From Phyto melanocephala (taxonomy: Eukaryota > Arthropoda > Insecta > Diptera > Rhinophoridae): a stretch of 64,000 nucleotides of DNA. The position numbers were made by a program, and so were the translations under genes. Location: NCBI GenBank assembly GCA_941918925.1, contig OW799233.1:72195578-72259577 (forward strand), in the 5' to 3' direction. Position 1 is the stretch's first letter; the number at the start of each line of letters is the position of its first letter. Below, in pieces: positions 1 through 10,864 of this stretch. Under the pieces are notes generated by a model. That model had not been told where the DNA came from. It saw only the letters and a program-made list of their open reading frames with translations, and ran no database searches.

Positions 1-3000
1 CAGTTTCAACAACTTCGAATCCCTGTTCTGACATATTATCAAGTTCTCCTCAAAACTATTACTTTCTATCGCCATCACATACAGACTTCTGCTCAACGCA
101 TCCACATGTTGCATTCGTGTCCCTACTCTATGTTCCAGCACATAATCATAATCCTGAAACTCCAGTCCCCATCTTGCTATCCTTGGATTCATTTCCCTTC
201 TGTTAAGGGTCATTGTCAACGAGTTGCAGTCAGTAACAATCTTAAATCGTCTCCCATGTAAGTATACCCTAAAACGTCTTAATGCATAGAGAATAGCAAG
301 CGTTTCCAGCTCAAAACTGTGGTACTTTGATTCCGCCTCACTCGTCCTTTTCGAGTAATAAAATACTGGGTGCATCTTCCCATCGCCCTTCTTCTGCAAC
401 AATATGGCACCAAACCCGATACTACTAGCGTCGCAATGTAGCTCCGTCTCATCCTTCGGATCAAAGAGGGCCAACACCGGGCACTGCGTCAGCTTCCCCT
501 TTAGTGTCTCAAAGGCCTCCAACTCGTCCGGCCCAAACTTAAAAACCCTGTCCTTCCTAGTCAGATCTGTCAACGGTCTGGCAATAGTAGAAAAATCCCT
601 CACAAATCTTCTAAAGTAAGAGGTAAGGCCCAAAAAACTCCGAACCGAGTGTACACTCGTTGGGACAGGAAAATCCCTAACTGCCCGCAGTCCTGTATCG
701 TCCGCCTTAATACCGTTACCGTCGATCTCATATCCAAGATACTTAATACTAGTCATCAAAAATTCGCACTTGTCCAGCCGCAGTTCCAACTTATTCTCCA
801 CCAACAGCCTAAATACGTCCCCAAGAACCCGAAAATGTTCCTCAATGTCCTCAGTCGCTATCATAATGTCATCCATATAAACTATCAACCTCCCACCCCT
901 AACCATATCCGCAAAAATTTTATTAACGAATCGCTGGAATACAGACGGAGCATTTTTCAACCCAAATGGCATCCTGAGGAACTCATATTGTCCCATTGGA
1001 GTGACAAAAGATGTGTACTTAATAGAGTTGCTCTCCACGAACACATGATAAAATCCATTCTTTAGGTCCAATTTTGTAAAATATCGTTTTCCTGACAAAT
1101 GGTCCAGCAACTCATCAATCAGCGGAATTGGATAGTTATCCTTCGAAGTCATCTTGTTGAGGACTCTGTAATCCACACACATACGGAGATCCCCTGTCTT
1201 TTTTTTCACTAGAACTATGGGCGATGCATATTCCGACTCACTCGGTCTTATATAACCCTTATCCAAAAAGTCGTCCAGAATCCGTTGTAGTTTGTCTTTC
1301 TCGTCATATGACAATCTTCTAGGTGTACAATTAAATGGGACAGGCTTCTCCAGATTAAGTTTAATCTCACATCTCGTCCGAGGCTCTAGTGGCCGTTCCA
1401 ACAGTACGTAAGTATCGGAAAATAACCGTTTCAGTCTCCTTTCGTCATTTCCCCCAACCTGTCCACCTATTCTAAGGTCAGCCATCACTGATACATCACA
1501 ACACTCGATTGACATAATAGCGCCCGTGACATCGTCATCCCCTATAAGATCATTCACTCCACCAGTCCAGGACAAATTACCCTTGTCCATCAACTCTAAC
1601 CCAGCCCTTCCCAAAAAATCCCTCCCAAGAATACAGTCAAACATCATCGTGGAATCATCTACAACAAACATATCGACTTCAACGCATTTATTCTCATAGT
1701 AAACATAAAATAAAATTTTTCCAATAGTATTAAATTTAATATTATTCATACAAAAAAAAGATAAATTAGCTTCAATCAGGTGATCTCGCTTGAACTCACG
1801 AGGTATTAACGACTCTTTCACAAAACAGACAGGGCTACCTGTATCCATCAGACATTCTATATAAAAACGATTTTCAAAATTATTATCTACACTACAATAA
1901 AAATACCTTAAATACTGATTCTCTACCTTTGGCCCCTCTGTCTTCCGATCTGGACAAGCAGCTACTAGATGATTCAAACTACCGCATCCATAGCAGGCAC
2001 CCATTTCCCTTTTCGGCTTTTGGCACTCATTCGCATAGTGACCCATACAGTTGCAATTGTAACACCGAACACCAGACTCACGTTTTTCTCCTTTTTGAGT
2101 TAATTGTCGATTTTTCAAAGATATTTTAGAAAACGCCGTCAAAAGTTGAGACTTTTTTTGAAAACATTGTAAACTGGCATGAATTTTCAGGCTATGATCA
2201 GGAATTCCCTCAATTATATATTCAATCAGTTCATCCTCAGGTACATTTAGACGCCCAGCCAATGTAATTTTTTCATTAAAATAGGTAATGAAGTCCTCAT
2301 TGAACTGCCACTTTCTAGATTCAAATTTGCGACGGACGGAAAGTTTATTTTCTTTAACTCCGAACAGATCGACCATTTCATTGAGCAGTTGGTCTAAATC
2401 TTCGTGTAAAAAGTTTGATTTAGAATGTAACCAACACTGCGCTTTCCCCTTGACCTTTGACATTAGCAACGCCTTCATTATACTTGTGTCTACCGAGTAC
2501 AAAGCCAGAACATTTTTCACTTGGGCAACAAAAATCGTTGGTGCGACAGAACCATCATATTCAGGCAACAATTCTTTCAATAGTGAGAAAGGGGTGTTGC
2601 CATCACTCTTAAAAAATTCACCTGATTTTACACCAGAGTTTTTCTTACTGCACTCATTACTGGCGTTCATTTCACTACTTTCAACACAAGTGGCACCATC
2701 CTTATTACTACCAATCGTGCAGCCACCGCTGCTGCTGTTATCATTTTCAACACCACTATTTCTATCATTTGCACCACCACTATTACAATCATTTGCACCA
2801 CCACTGCTTCTATCATTTGCGCCACCGCCACTACAATCATTTGCGCCACTACAATCGTTTGTATCACCACAATTACTATTACTGTTTTCACCGCCGTTGT
2901 TAGCTATGACATTGTTATTTAAAACACAACTGTTGGTAACATCTCCACTACCACTGTGCACAATTGTTTTCTTTTTATTTTTTTCGAACTCTTCCTTTTC

Positions 3001-3393
3001 TCTATAAAAATCATTTTCTCTTAACAAAAGTTCGTTTTCTCGTTTAATAATTTCAAGTTCTCTTTTTAATAGTTCATATTCTTTTTTATTAACATTGTCC
3101 AAATTGATTTGTTTGTGTTTATTATTGTTTTCAAAACCAATATTACCATCTTCGCTTATGTCTCTGTCGGCTTGCGACTCGTTATTGTCATTGTCTTCAT
3201 ATTCACTTGCACATTCAACATCATTTGCAGCAACAACACTATTGTCATTTGGGCAGACGCCTCTTTGTTCTTGTGGTATTTCACTGAGACGTAAAATAAG
3301 AGCACTTTTTGTGCCTGCCGTCGGCAAATTTAATTTCTGAAGCCAGCATCGCAGCTGCGCAGCCGTATACTTATTTGCACTTATTTCCTCCAT
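1..3393 (-). CDS. Ty3/gypsy-type Gag-Pol polyprotein with SAP-like N terminus (partial, runs off left edge)
   Basis: One frame without a stop runs from the ATG at 3393 to base 1 (1131 codons). In order it shows: a SAP-like motif at residues 8-40 (pattern L-x3-L..LPTAG-x-K-x2-L-x2-RL); a charged coiled coil around 105-150; an Asn/Ser/Gly repeat tract around 160-235; a Gag core; two CCHC knuckles near 444-475 (CYNCNCMGHYANEC, then CYGCGSLNHLVAAC); an aspartic protease (MDTGSP near 516); RT with YMDD near 839; and RNase H (ELHCDAS near 985, TDCNSL near 1058). Integrase should lie beyond base 1. Gag, protease and RT share one frame, so no frameshift is needed, as in some insect Ty3 elements. The absence of any disabling change suggests a young or recently active copy. 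Placement near mdg3/micropia-type elements rests only on the primer site. A SAP fold would suggest DNA binding, but that is inferred from pattern alone. Confidence 0.92.
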   Translation of the reverse strand, partial: MEEISANKYTAAQLRCWLQKLNLPTAGTKSALILRLSEIPQEQRGVCPNDNSVVAANDVECASEYEDNDNNESQADRDISEDGNIGFENNNKHKQINLDNVNKKEYELLKRELEIIKRENELLLRENDFYREKEEFEKNKKKTIVHSGSGDVTNSCVLNNNVIANNGGENSNSNCGDTNDCSGANDCSGGGANDRSSGGANDCNSGGANDRNSGVENDNSSSGGCTIGSNKDGATCVESSEMNASNECSKKNSGVKSGEFFKSDGNTPFSLLKELLPEYDGSVAPTIFVAQVKNVLALYSVDTSIMKALLMSKVKGKAQCWLHSKSNFLHEDLDQLLNEMVDLFGVKENKLSVRRKFESRKWQFNEDFITYFNEKITLAGRLNVPEDELIEYIIEGIPDHSLKIHASLQCFQKKSQLLTAFSKISLKNRQLTQKGEKRESGVRCYNCNCMGHYANECQKPKREMGACYGCGSLNHLVAACPDRKTEGPKVENQYLRYFYCSVDNNFENRFYIECLMDTGSPVCFVKESLIPREFKRDHLIEANLSFFCMNNIKFNTIGKILFYVYYENKCVEVDMFVVDDSTMMFDCILGRDFLGRAGLELMDKGNLSWTGGVNDLIGDDDVTGAIMSIECCDVSVMADLRIGGQVGGNDERRLKRLFSDTYVLLERPLEPRTRCEIKLNLEKPVPFNCTPRRLSYDEKDKLQRILDDFLDKGYIRPSESEYASPIVLVKKKTGDLRMCVDYRVLNKMTSKDNYPIPLIDELLDHLSGKRYFTKLDLKNGFYHVFVESNSIKYTSFVTPMGQYEFLRMPFGLKNAPSVFQRFVNKIFADMVRGGRLIVYMDDIMIATEDIEEHFRVLGDVFRLLVENKLELRLDKCEFLMTSIKYLGYEIDGNGIKADDTGLRAVRDFPVPTSVHSVRSFLGLTSYFRRFVRDFSTIARPLTDLTRKDRVFKFGPDELEAFETLKGKLTQCPVLALFDPKDETELHCDASSIGFGAILLQKKGDGKMHPVFYYSKRTSEAESKYHSFELETLAILYALRRFRVYLHGRRFKIVTDCNSLTMTLNRREMNPRIARWGLEFQDYDYVLEHRVGTRMQHVDALSRSLYVMAIESNSFEENLIICQNRDSKLLKL

Positions 3394-3537
3394 TGTTTTC
3401 AGTACAACCTCTCTTCAGACAATCACACAGAAACAAACAAAATAAAGAAGAAAAAAAAAAATTTTGCGACACTTAGCACTTTTGTTCTCTTTATGTAGTT
3501 TAGCCTTTGTTTGATTTTTTTTTTATTTATATTTGGT

Positions 3538-3551
3538 AATCCCACTTCTGA
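3538..3551 (-). promoter_or_regulatory. Primer-binding site, tRNA-Leu type
   Basis: The minus strand reads TCAGAAGTGGGATT just after the LTR end (…CTACA, then AT). This is complementary to the part of insect tRNA-Leu that precedes its terminal CACCA, so priming would be about 5 nt inside the tRNA 3' end. Such an inset is remembered for mdg3/micropia-like elements. The tRNA match is from memory and was not searched. Confidence 0.6.
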
Positions 3552-3553
3552 AT

Positions 3554-3860
3554 TGTAGTAGAAAGAAACACGTCTTGCTTGTTTGATGTTTTCATTCAGA
3601 CTCCTTCTCTGTACTTTATTAAAATTACTTATAGCTAGATCACATTAGTGTAAATGATGCAACATATAACAACAAGTGAGTGTACATATATTTATAAATG
3701 AGAATAAAAATGTAGCGGTAAATTAACGACAATGCATGTATATAATAAAAAGTTAAGTATACTTGACTGTAATTTACATATGTACAAAGAATATAACGCT
3801 TACATATATGATTGCGGTTGTTGGATACAGGGAAGAATGCCGAATGGGAAAGTCTACCAC
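3554..3860 (-). repeat. Probable 5' LTR of the left-edge Gag-Pol element (outer end uncertain)
   Basis: On the minus strand the LTR would end ...CTACTACA at 3554, two bases before the primer site. The outer end cannot be fixed because the partner LTR is outside the window. It must lie between about 3780 and 3930, where the THAP relic begins; CTACCACA near 3856-3863 is one candidate. The 3394-3537 leader between primer site and ATG is AT-rich and has no other feature. Confidence 0.5.
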
Positions 3861-3929
3861 ATACTGGCTATATTTAAAAGCTACAAAACAGAAAACAAAA
3901 CAAAGTGAAAAGATAAGAAAGAGAGCAAA

Positions 3930-5115
3930 TATGAAATGTGCAGTGGGATAATGCAAGCAAAGTAACAGCAAAAAAACAAGTGAGTAATTATATTAAAACC
4001 TAATAAATTGCGCATTTTTAATAAAACGTTTATTTCAAAAAGCTGTATCATTTTACAATTTTCCAAAAGATGAATCTCGAAGGAAGTTATGGGTAATAGT
4101 TTGCAAACGAGTAAAGGCTGTAAATGTGGATAAAGAAAAAATTTGTGCTTTACATTTCAAGCAAGAAGATTTAAAAAAAAAACTTGATATTTGAAATGGG
4201 TAATACTACATTTACACCTACACAAAATCTAGTACTTAAGGGATTTTGAGCGAAATCTACCAGATTTCCCATACAAAATGAAATCTACTTCGCCACTAGA
4301 TTTTCGCAAAATCTACTTAAAATCTAGTACTACTTCGTGATGCAACTGTGGTTTTTATTAAATTGTACTAAAATATACTACGCTGCACACAAAAAAATTC
4401 AATCATAATATATAAGGTGGTTGCAATTGCACAAGTACTTTATTGTTTACATTTTTTTATATGGAGTTTGAATTTTGAAGAAGTAGAGCATAGAGAACCT
4501 CTCAGACCACCTTGTAAATAAGTATATTGTTTTGAAAACGAAATCTTGCAAAATGTCAAAATACAGTGGTATAAACGGTTTAGATTTTAATAAAGATTTT
4601 AAATCAAATCTACTAGATTTCGCGTAGGTGTAAATGTAGTATAAGTTAAAACAAAATTAATTCTTGCAGTACATTACTAAGGCATTATGAATAGAATTTA
4701 GCAAACGGCGTGCAAAAATTTTAAAATCCCATGCAGTTCCGTATTTAGACACTAGTGCTATTTAATGTGAAACGAAAACTGCTAATATAACTGAAGTTGC
4801 AAATGTATATGAAGGACTACGTGAAACTGAAAAGCAAAATGATATTCCAAATAGTTTTGAAGAAAAATTGGTCGCGGTAAATGCTCCAAGGCTGACTGAT
4901 CTTAAAGAAGATCGCTTCCAAACTTACACCATATTTTTCAAATTATTACTTCCAAGCGGATATTTACAAAACATTTGTTGGAAGCCAAAGAAATTGAAGC
5001 CAGTGAATACGTGAAAAAACTTTTTTTAGGAGTCGAATATATTTTAGAATTAGGAAACTAAATGTCGAAATCGCTGAAAATACTTATAAGCGAAAAAGAA
5101 AATTTTATAAAATAA
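3930..5115 (+). pseudogene. Decayed THAP-domain gene
   Basis: ATGAAATGTGCAGTGGG starts a C2CH zinc-finger pattern but hits a stop after six codons. After a GTGAGT-type donor and an AT-rich gap, the frame resumes near 4051 with FYNFPKDESRRKLW and then CALHF, the hallmark THAP residues (F.FP...R..W, C..HF). A MITE (4204-4641) interrupts it. Beyond that a coding-like stretch from about 4695 to 4930 still shows a basic segment and AVPYLDT, with several stops. The sequence is not obviously the same as the P-like transposase at 20.5-23.1 kb. It could be a host THAP gene copy or a P-family relic. It is certainly non-functional. Confidence 0.6.
4204..4641. mobile_element. MITE family A, copy 1 (complete, 438 bp)
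   Basis: Inverted ends TACTACATTTACACC / GGTGTAAATGTAGTA are flanked by TAA on both sides (4201-4203 and 4642-4644), a TWA target as made by PIF/Harbinger transposases. The body contains AAATCTACTTCGCCACTAG and CTCTCAGACCACCTTG, seen again in the other copies. There is no coding potential. It sits inside the THAP pseudogene. Confidence 0.85.
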
Positions 5116-5209
5116 CAAAATGAAATAACCTAATATAATAGTGAAATATTGTAATAAAAATAATGAAAATATATATGTATGTATATATATAAAGAATTTA
5201 TTTGCTTTC

Positions 5210-5777
5210 AAAACATTTAATTAGAAAAATAACAATTTGTCCCACTGTCATGTTTTTACACAAACATTATTAGTTATACAGCTGAATTTTATTAGCCAAT
5301 CAGAACACAGCTTGAGTGACGTCAGAATTCCTACATGCGCAGAAATGTTTTTCTATGGCTGCGTGATGGCGTAATCTTTATTTAATCATTCTTGCATAGT
5401 ACATTATAATTTAAAACTTACCTATATCGGTTGGTCATGTTGTACATTTTTGTTTTTAATTCTTCTGGTGTATATTTATAGCCACATACTTTCAGTTCCG
5501 AAGCCACTTCAATAAGTATGTGGCTATTTTTTCGGCAACCACGTAATTGCACCATTTTTTCCGACCATATTTCAATAAAAGAACCCTCTCCGCTTTCATT
5601 CCATTTGCTGGCACTTTTTCGTTTATCCATTTTAGAAATAAACCACAGAAAAAAAAGGCCGCGTTAAAACAAAAAATACAAATGTTAAAATGAAACAAGA
5701 GCTATCGTCTGAACACCAGGGTTCGCATTCGAGTTTCAGAGAGCAAACCACGAGATTCATATTGCCGTGTGAACATG
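5210..5777 (-). mobile_element. Harbinger-like relic with Myb/SANT-like exon; terminal repeat at 5745-5777
   Basis: The minus-strand exon 5418-5630 (70 codons) reads W-x2-SGEGSFIEIWSEKMVQLRG...TPEELKTKM-x-NMTNRYR, a Myb/SANT-like DNA-binding pattern as found in the accessory protein of animal Harbinger elements. It ends exactly at a GTAAGT splice donor. Its 5' leader (5640-5777) is shared with the MITE at 28800-29319, including the terminal motif ATATTGCCGTGTGAACATG. That MITE therefore probably derives from this element. The other end is not found, and no transposase is present. Confidence 0.55.
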
Positions 5778-5789
5778 GAATTAAGCAAA

Positions 5790-6300
5790 ATTAAATATTG
5801 AAATTTGTCCCATTGAATAATATTAGAAAAGTTTTTTTTTAAAAAAGTTCCAAAAATAGGGAGAATTTTTACCCCTTATACATGCGAATTTAAAAAAAGT
5901 GTCGAAATCTTATTAATATTTTTTCGGGAATTAAGTAATACAGTTTACATTTTTTCCTAGACTTATGTGTTTGGAAGTTACATAGGGTACCAAAAAATAC
6001 CAAATTATAGTTTTTTCCCCTTAGGGGTTGCAGATTAAAAAAAGGCCAGCTTATTTTTTATGCGAATTACAATACTTTTCAATTTAATTTGTATTATTTT
6101 CGATAAGTAGGTATAAGATTATCCCTCTTACCCGTTTTTACCCGTTAAAGTTCGAATTTCCGAAAATCCCTTCTTAGTGGAGCTATACATTGAAAGTGGA
6201 ACCGATTGTCCAAATTTCATGTCTCTAGCTCTTTGCATTTGGGCTGTGCGATGATGAATCAATGAGTCAGTCAGTCACCTTATTTTTTTTTGTATATAGA
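5790..6300 (-). repeat. Core repeat C, inverted copy
   Basis: On the minus strand this matches the start of the core at 13205: TATATA, repeated GACT, CATCGCACAGCCCAAA, then GAGACATGAAATTTGG and blocks with GGTACC and AAGGGGTAAAAA. The family recurs near 13205, 16715 (two inverted copies) and 27500. The layout (GACT repeats and CGCACAGCC near one end, tandem repeats downstream) resembles short non-autonomous Helitron-like elements of insects, but I cannot prove membership. Confidence 0.6.
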
Positions 6301-7264
6301 TTATTATGTTCGACATGGAATATGAACTTCGACTCAAATTTAAAAATTTATTATCCGATGGTTGATAAACAGCAAAGATTAAATGTCTCATAATAAGGGT
6401 CTTAATTCTTAATTACATTCAAGTTTTGTTAAGTTGTTTTTTAAGTCTAGAATGGAAATTTGCTTGAAATTCAACCTGTCATAAGAAGTATGTAAAAAAA
6501 CTGTAATTTACGTTTAAAAAATTTTAAAGAGAAGTTCCGTATGCCAGTTCGCAGATCAATAGAAATGTAAACGGCTCTTGAAGCGTCCACGTAAAATTCA
6601 GACTCTTATATCAATTTATCAGACTCTATAAAAATTTTATGAGTTTCAAATATTTATTACAGATAACGATTTGTTATGAGTCTTCTTTTTTACTTAAAAT
6701 ATAATTAGTATCCCATCAAACCCTACCGGACCACTATTAAGTTATATATAAACAAGTTTTTTGTAAATAATGATTTGAATTTTTGAATCTATTAAATTTC
6801 TAAATTTATGACATACTCTCTACAAATTATTAATTTGTAAAACTTTTACCCTTTTTTTATTTTATTTTTTGCAATTAAAAGTTTTAGGTATAAACATATA
6901 TCCACTATTAGCAACCATATGCCAATATGGTGCTAAACAATCTTTTCATTCATGATTCTTAAAAAGCTTTTTACAATTTTCTATATTTTAATGTTTGTTG
7001 TCAATGTTTTATCAATGGTTACTGTGGTGCTTAATTACCAACACAAGAACCTGAATCTTTTTTATTGTAATAAAACAAACTTTTAATATCAAACTTTAAC
7101 CAAATTTTATCAATTTATTAATTAGTATTTAGTTTAACAGCATTTAGATTAAAATATTTCTTACAAAATCATTTTTTCTCATGTCTTTTTACATAGTTAC
7201 TATCTACCGTTACTTAGCAACGTATTCTATTTATGTAGTTGTATATTACACGGCATTCAGAGTA
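6301..7264. other. AT-rich stretch with no recognised feature
   Basis: Mostly A/T with short runs and no long ORF. The block around 6560-6760 is slightly less AT-rich but resembles nothing I recognise. Confidence 0.5.
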
Positions 7265-7786
7265 TGTTACTTGTAACACGTTACTGTAACATGTTACATT
7301 TATTTGTGGGCAAAGGGGGTAGAGAAGGCAGAGACGTTACAAAAGTAACACGATTTCTATTTTTCATGTTACTTTTTGACGTTTCTCTTTTGACGTTTTC
7401 GTTTTTTCTTCTATTTTTCTTTATTCTCTTTCGTATATCATACTGGAATGATCCCTCAATTAATTTTCAAATTAAATTGAAGGAAGAGAAAGAAATTAAA
7501 AGCTTCAAATAAAATAGCTTATTGGTTTTTTAAGACAATTGTGAATTCAATAACAACTTTTTTAATGACAATTGTATAATTGATATTAAATAATCAACGA
7601 AACCAAAACAAAAAATAAAAAAGAGACAAGTTTGTAGTAACATAATGTTAATGCTTGAAGTTTTTGAAACTTATAAGAAATACAAAGTCATACTAGTAGA
7701 CTTATGTATATACATACATACATAGACATAAAGATTTGAGTGAAAAAGATGAATAAAAGGGAGCAAATAAGTCAGTGGCTGCAACA
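7265..7786 (-). repeat. Probable 3' LTR of BEL/Pao relic
   Basis: On the minus strand TGTTGCAGCC begins at 7786, right after the polypurine tract CGAGGGAGGGAA (7787-7798). This order (…EGGNVAAT codons, purine tract, TGTTGC) is typical of BEL/Pao elements. The lower end near 7265 (TGTTACTTGTAACA region) is inferred from TG...CA ends and a plausible length of about 520 bp. The short palindromic GTTAC/GTAAC motifs at 7265-7350 lie within it. Confidence 0.5.
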
Positions 7787-7789
7787 TTC

Positions 7790-8960
7790 CCTCCCTCGTA
7801 AAGAAATCAGGTACTGGTGGCATTACCTTCTGGCTTAGTGCCGACGTCTAGTATTGCGACCATCGAGACGGGTCTGTCGAGAACGCTCATAGAAGTTTTT
7901 ACTTCCCTCTTCTGACTTGTCCATCCTTAGCCGTTGTAGTCTCGACGATGACACCCTTTGGCCAGCTATTTCTTTGGGAGATTTTCATCCACCAATACGA
8001 CTATGTCTCCAACTGTAGCGGGTTTCTGCTTATTATACCATTAACTTCGCCGCAGCAGATTAGGAGAATATTCTTTAACCCATCTTCGCCAAAAGCAATC
8101 AGCGAATTTTTATGTTAATCGCCAGCGGTCACGTAGATGGTTTTCTGCACATATAGGTTTATAACCGGATGAAGAGCCTAGAAGTAAATGATTTGGAGTT
8201 AGGGGTTCATCGTCGGCCGCATCTAGGGAAACAAGTGTTAGAGGGTGGGAGTTAATTATAAATTCAGCTTCTGACAATGCATTTCTAAAGCTCTCATCGT
8301 TAAATTTAAAGTTTGAATGTACTGTTCGTAAGACCAGGCACCGCCCATATGTAGCGCAGCAGGTGGGTTGAAAGTCCATTTAATTTCATTAAATTTGTTA
8401 ACGAGTTGACTTAAATTTAAACGCTGCTGTTCTTCTTTAAAAACCTTTGCTGTAGCTTTAAAATTGGTGCCGTTGTCAGTAAAAATTTCTCTTGCCATAC
8501 CTCTACGGCGTATGAAGTTTGATATACACATTATGCAAGAGCTGGTATCCAGGCTGTATGCGATTTCAATATGTATAGCTCGTAGTGTCAAGCAGGTAAA
8601 GACAACAACCCATCTTTTTTCATTATGTCTGCCGACGATCACTTGATAAGGGCCAAATAAATCGATACCCACAAACGTGAATGGTCGTTCAAAACAGGAT
8701 AACCTAGCTTTCGGTAGTTATGTCATTTGTGGAATGTATGATGAGCTAGAATTGTTTCGGCAACGTAGGCATTCTTTTCACATAGTTTTGTATAGTATAC
8801 GCAGCCGTAGGATATGAAATTTTGATCTGATGTTGCTTATAATTGCTTCGTGGAAGCAATGATGATAATCCTCATGGTAATGAAACGTGGTGTCTGTTAG
8901 ACAAGATGATCGGACTATTATTGTTCAGAGATTCAACTCTTCCCTACGCTTGGAGTATTT
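7790..8960 (-). pseudogene. BEL/Pao Pol C-terminal relic (integrase)
   Basis: On the minus strand, from high to low coordinate: an HHCC-like zinc segment (YHHCFHEAIISNIR...CLRC, 8700-8880); the integrase core GIDLFGPYQVIVGR (8256-8672), with a second Asp in FTDNGTNF; then, in another frame (8110-8379), EAEFIINSHPLTLVSLD and LTPNHLLLG; then the C-terminal WRRWVKEYSPNLLRRS and a final EGGNVAAT. Several frameshifts and stops break it. It is cut at its upstream end by MITE family A. The element is 5'-truncated, since no RT, Gag or second LTR is present. Confidence 0.85.
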
Positions 8961-8984
8961 CGTCATCGTCGATATAAGGGTTAA

Positions 8985-9106
8985 ATTGTTTATTCTAATA
9001 GATTTCCCACACAAAACGAAATCTACTTTGCCACTAGATTTTGGCAGAATGTACTTAAAAACTAGTACTACTTCGTGATGCAACTGTGGTTTTTATCAAA
9101 TTGTAA
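8985..9106. mobile_element. MITE family A, copy 2, left part (truncated)
   Basis: Matches the family body from about base 55 onward (GATTTCCCA..AAAACGAAATCTACTT..GCCACTAG, CTTCGTGATGCAACTG). It is split by the Harbinger element that follows and resumes at 11534. Confidence 0.8.
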
Positions 9107-9350
9107 AGGCTGGGGCACAATGAATCCGTCGTCCGTCAAACTTAAACTTTTTCAACTGACATCAACGTATTGACGGAGAGGGGTTGGCACAATCAGTACT
9201 TTGTGTTGACAGATAATAATCAGCTGTTTATTTTTCACTTTTAAAAATTACATTTAAATTAAATTAAAATTAAAAAATAGAATTAGAAGATATTTTAGAG
9301 TTTTTGTTAATTGTGATTTATTCATAAAGCTCGCTTGTATCTTGATGTAA

Positions 9351-10335
9351 TTGATAGAGGTGAAGATTTTGGGTGAGGCCGCTATATCAAGATCGAGACA
9401 TTATGGATTTTTTGCAGTTAGTTTTGAAAAAATGTGGAACAGTGATCCTGAACAATTTAAGAAAACTGTAAGGATGAAGAAGGATTTATTTGATTTGCTG
9501 TTTAATTTAGTTGAGGAAGGTCTTACGAAAAACTTTAACAGACCACCAATACCTGCAAACTGTAGACTTTTCCTTACGCTGACGTAAGACAATGTTGCTG
9601 AACTAATTTTTATATGTACATTTTAAAGTTACTTGGCTCATGCAGGCTGTAATCAGTTTTCGTCAGTATTTAAGATGGGGTGTACGACCATAAGAAAAAT
9701 TGTTCTAGAAACCTGCGTTGTGCTTTGGAACACACTTGGTTTTATGTGGTTGTCGGTACCTCAGAAAAACGAGTGGAAACGCATTGCAAACGATTTTAGT
9801 GCTACGTGGAATTTTCCAAACTGTGTTGGAGCCATTGATGGCAAGCCCATCACGTCAAAATGTCCACCAAATTCCAGCTCGCAATTTTTCAATTACATAT
9901 AATATTGGTGAGTATGGCTCGCAAAGTGATGCAGGAGTGTTATGGAACTCGGGATCTGGTCAAACGCTTTTTAATGAGCAACTGGATTTGCTTGAAGATG
10001 CAATTCTACCAGGAACAAATTTTAAATTTCCTTATTATATGGTTGGAGATGCAGCTTTTCCTTTAAAAAGATGTTTGTGTACAAGTAACTATGTATCTCT
10101 TAATATTAATTATAATTCATTTTTAAATCTAGGCGTAAACCTACCCCTTGAACGTGAAATTTTCAACAAATGTTTATCACGAGTTTGCCGTGATATTGAA
10201 AATGCTTTTGGGATTCTAGCAACCCGCTGGATAATTCTCTTATCCCCTTTGCAAATGAACCCATCATCTGCAGAAAAGGTAGAAAAAGCCACAGTTCTTT
10301 TGCATAACTTTTTAAAAATTAATGTATATAACAAT
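9351..10335 (+). pseudogene. Harbinger (HARBI1-like) transposase, disabled
   Basis: Exon 1 (to about 9582) has the N-terminal helical part (EQFKKTVRMKKDLFDLLFNLV). A 45-bp intron GTAAG...TTTTAAAG leads into ORF 9633-9902 with the first catalytic Asp in VGAIDGKP. Next the frame changes and about 20 codons of the usual core are missing near 9900. The second half (to 10335) has YGSQSDAGVLWNSG, YYMVGDAAFPLKR and the catalytic Glu in RDIENAFGILATRW. The deletion and frame change should abolish transposase activity. The family acts as a DDE nuclease together with a Myb-like partner. Confidence 0.85.
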
Positions 10336-10412
10336 TGACTAGATAATAAAAATGAATACAATAAATAAATTCAATATTAACCCTTTATTTTTTGATGAAC
10401 AATAGTTAAAAT

Positions 10413-10864
10413 TCAAATTTTTACATTATTTTGGTCCTCCTCTGAAAGCTTAAGTAAATAGGAGTCCAAAACATTTAAAAAATCCGGATAACGGCTTTTG
10501 CTGGTTTCTTTTTTGGCAGCAATTAATTCTGTAACCGTACCACAGAGTGCACCAAATTTTTCGTGAACAGTTTCCTGAGCTCTTTGCCGTTTTTCTGCGA
10601 GATTTGCTTTTTTTGGTACGGCTGCTTCGTTCTCAGTGGCCCCGTTCTGCAAAAAGAAAACATACTTGCATTATTTTAAATAATTATGCACTTTTTAAAT
10701 TTATAACCAACCTTCGAGGAGCAACGTGATGTTGCAAAAAGGACATTGCATCCAAATATTGCTACTTCGCTTTTCGTCTGCGGCAGCTCCTGATTTTGGC
10801 TTTGCCGACATTTGGCGCACGTATCTATCCCGAAGCGATCTTCAGCAAGCTTGACACTGTTCAA
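10413..10864 (-). pseudogene. Myb-like accessory protein of Harbinger element 1, partial
   Basis: Two minus-strand exon pieces (about 10864-10709 and 10649-10413) are separated by an intron with donor AAG|GTTGGT and acceptor TTGCAG. The second piece is rich in Lys/Glu/Ala and ends SYLLKLSEEDQNNVKI, like the C terminus of the Myb/MADF-type second protein of Harbinger elements. The DNA-binding N terminus is not clearly readable. It converges on the transposase, the usual layout of such elements. Confidence 0.5.

Noticed and set aside
2288..3007. 239-codon plus-strand frame with Ser/Leu/Pro repeats
   Set aside because: It is the antisense shadow of the Gag low-complexity tract; the minus strand is clearly the coding one.
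7264..7512. 82-codon plus-strand frame
   Set aside because: It lies within the presumed BEL/Pao LTR and is low-complexity at its end.
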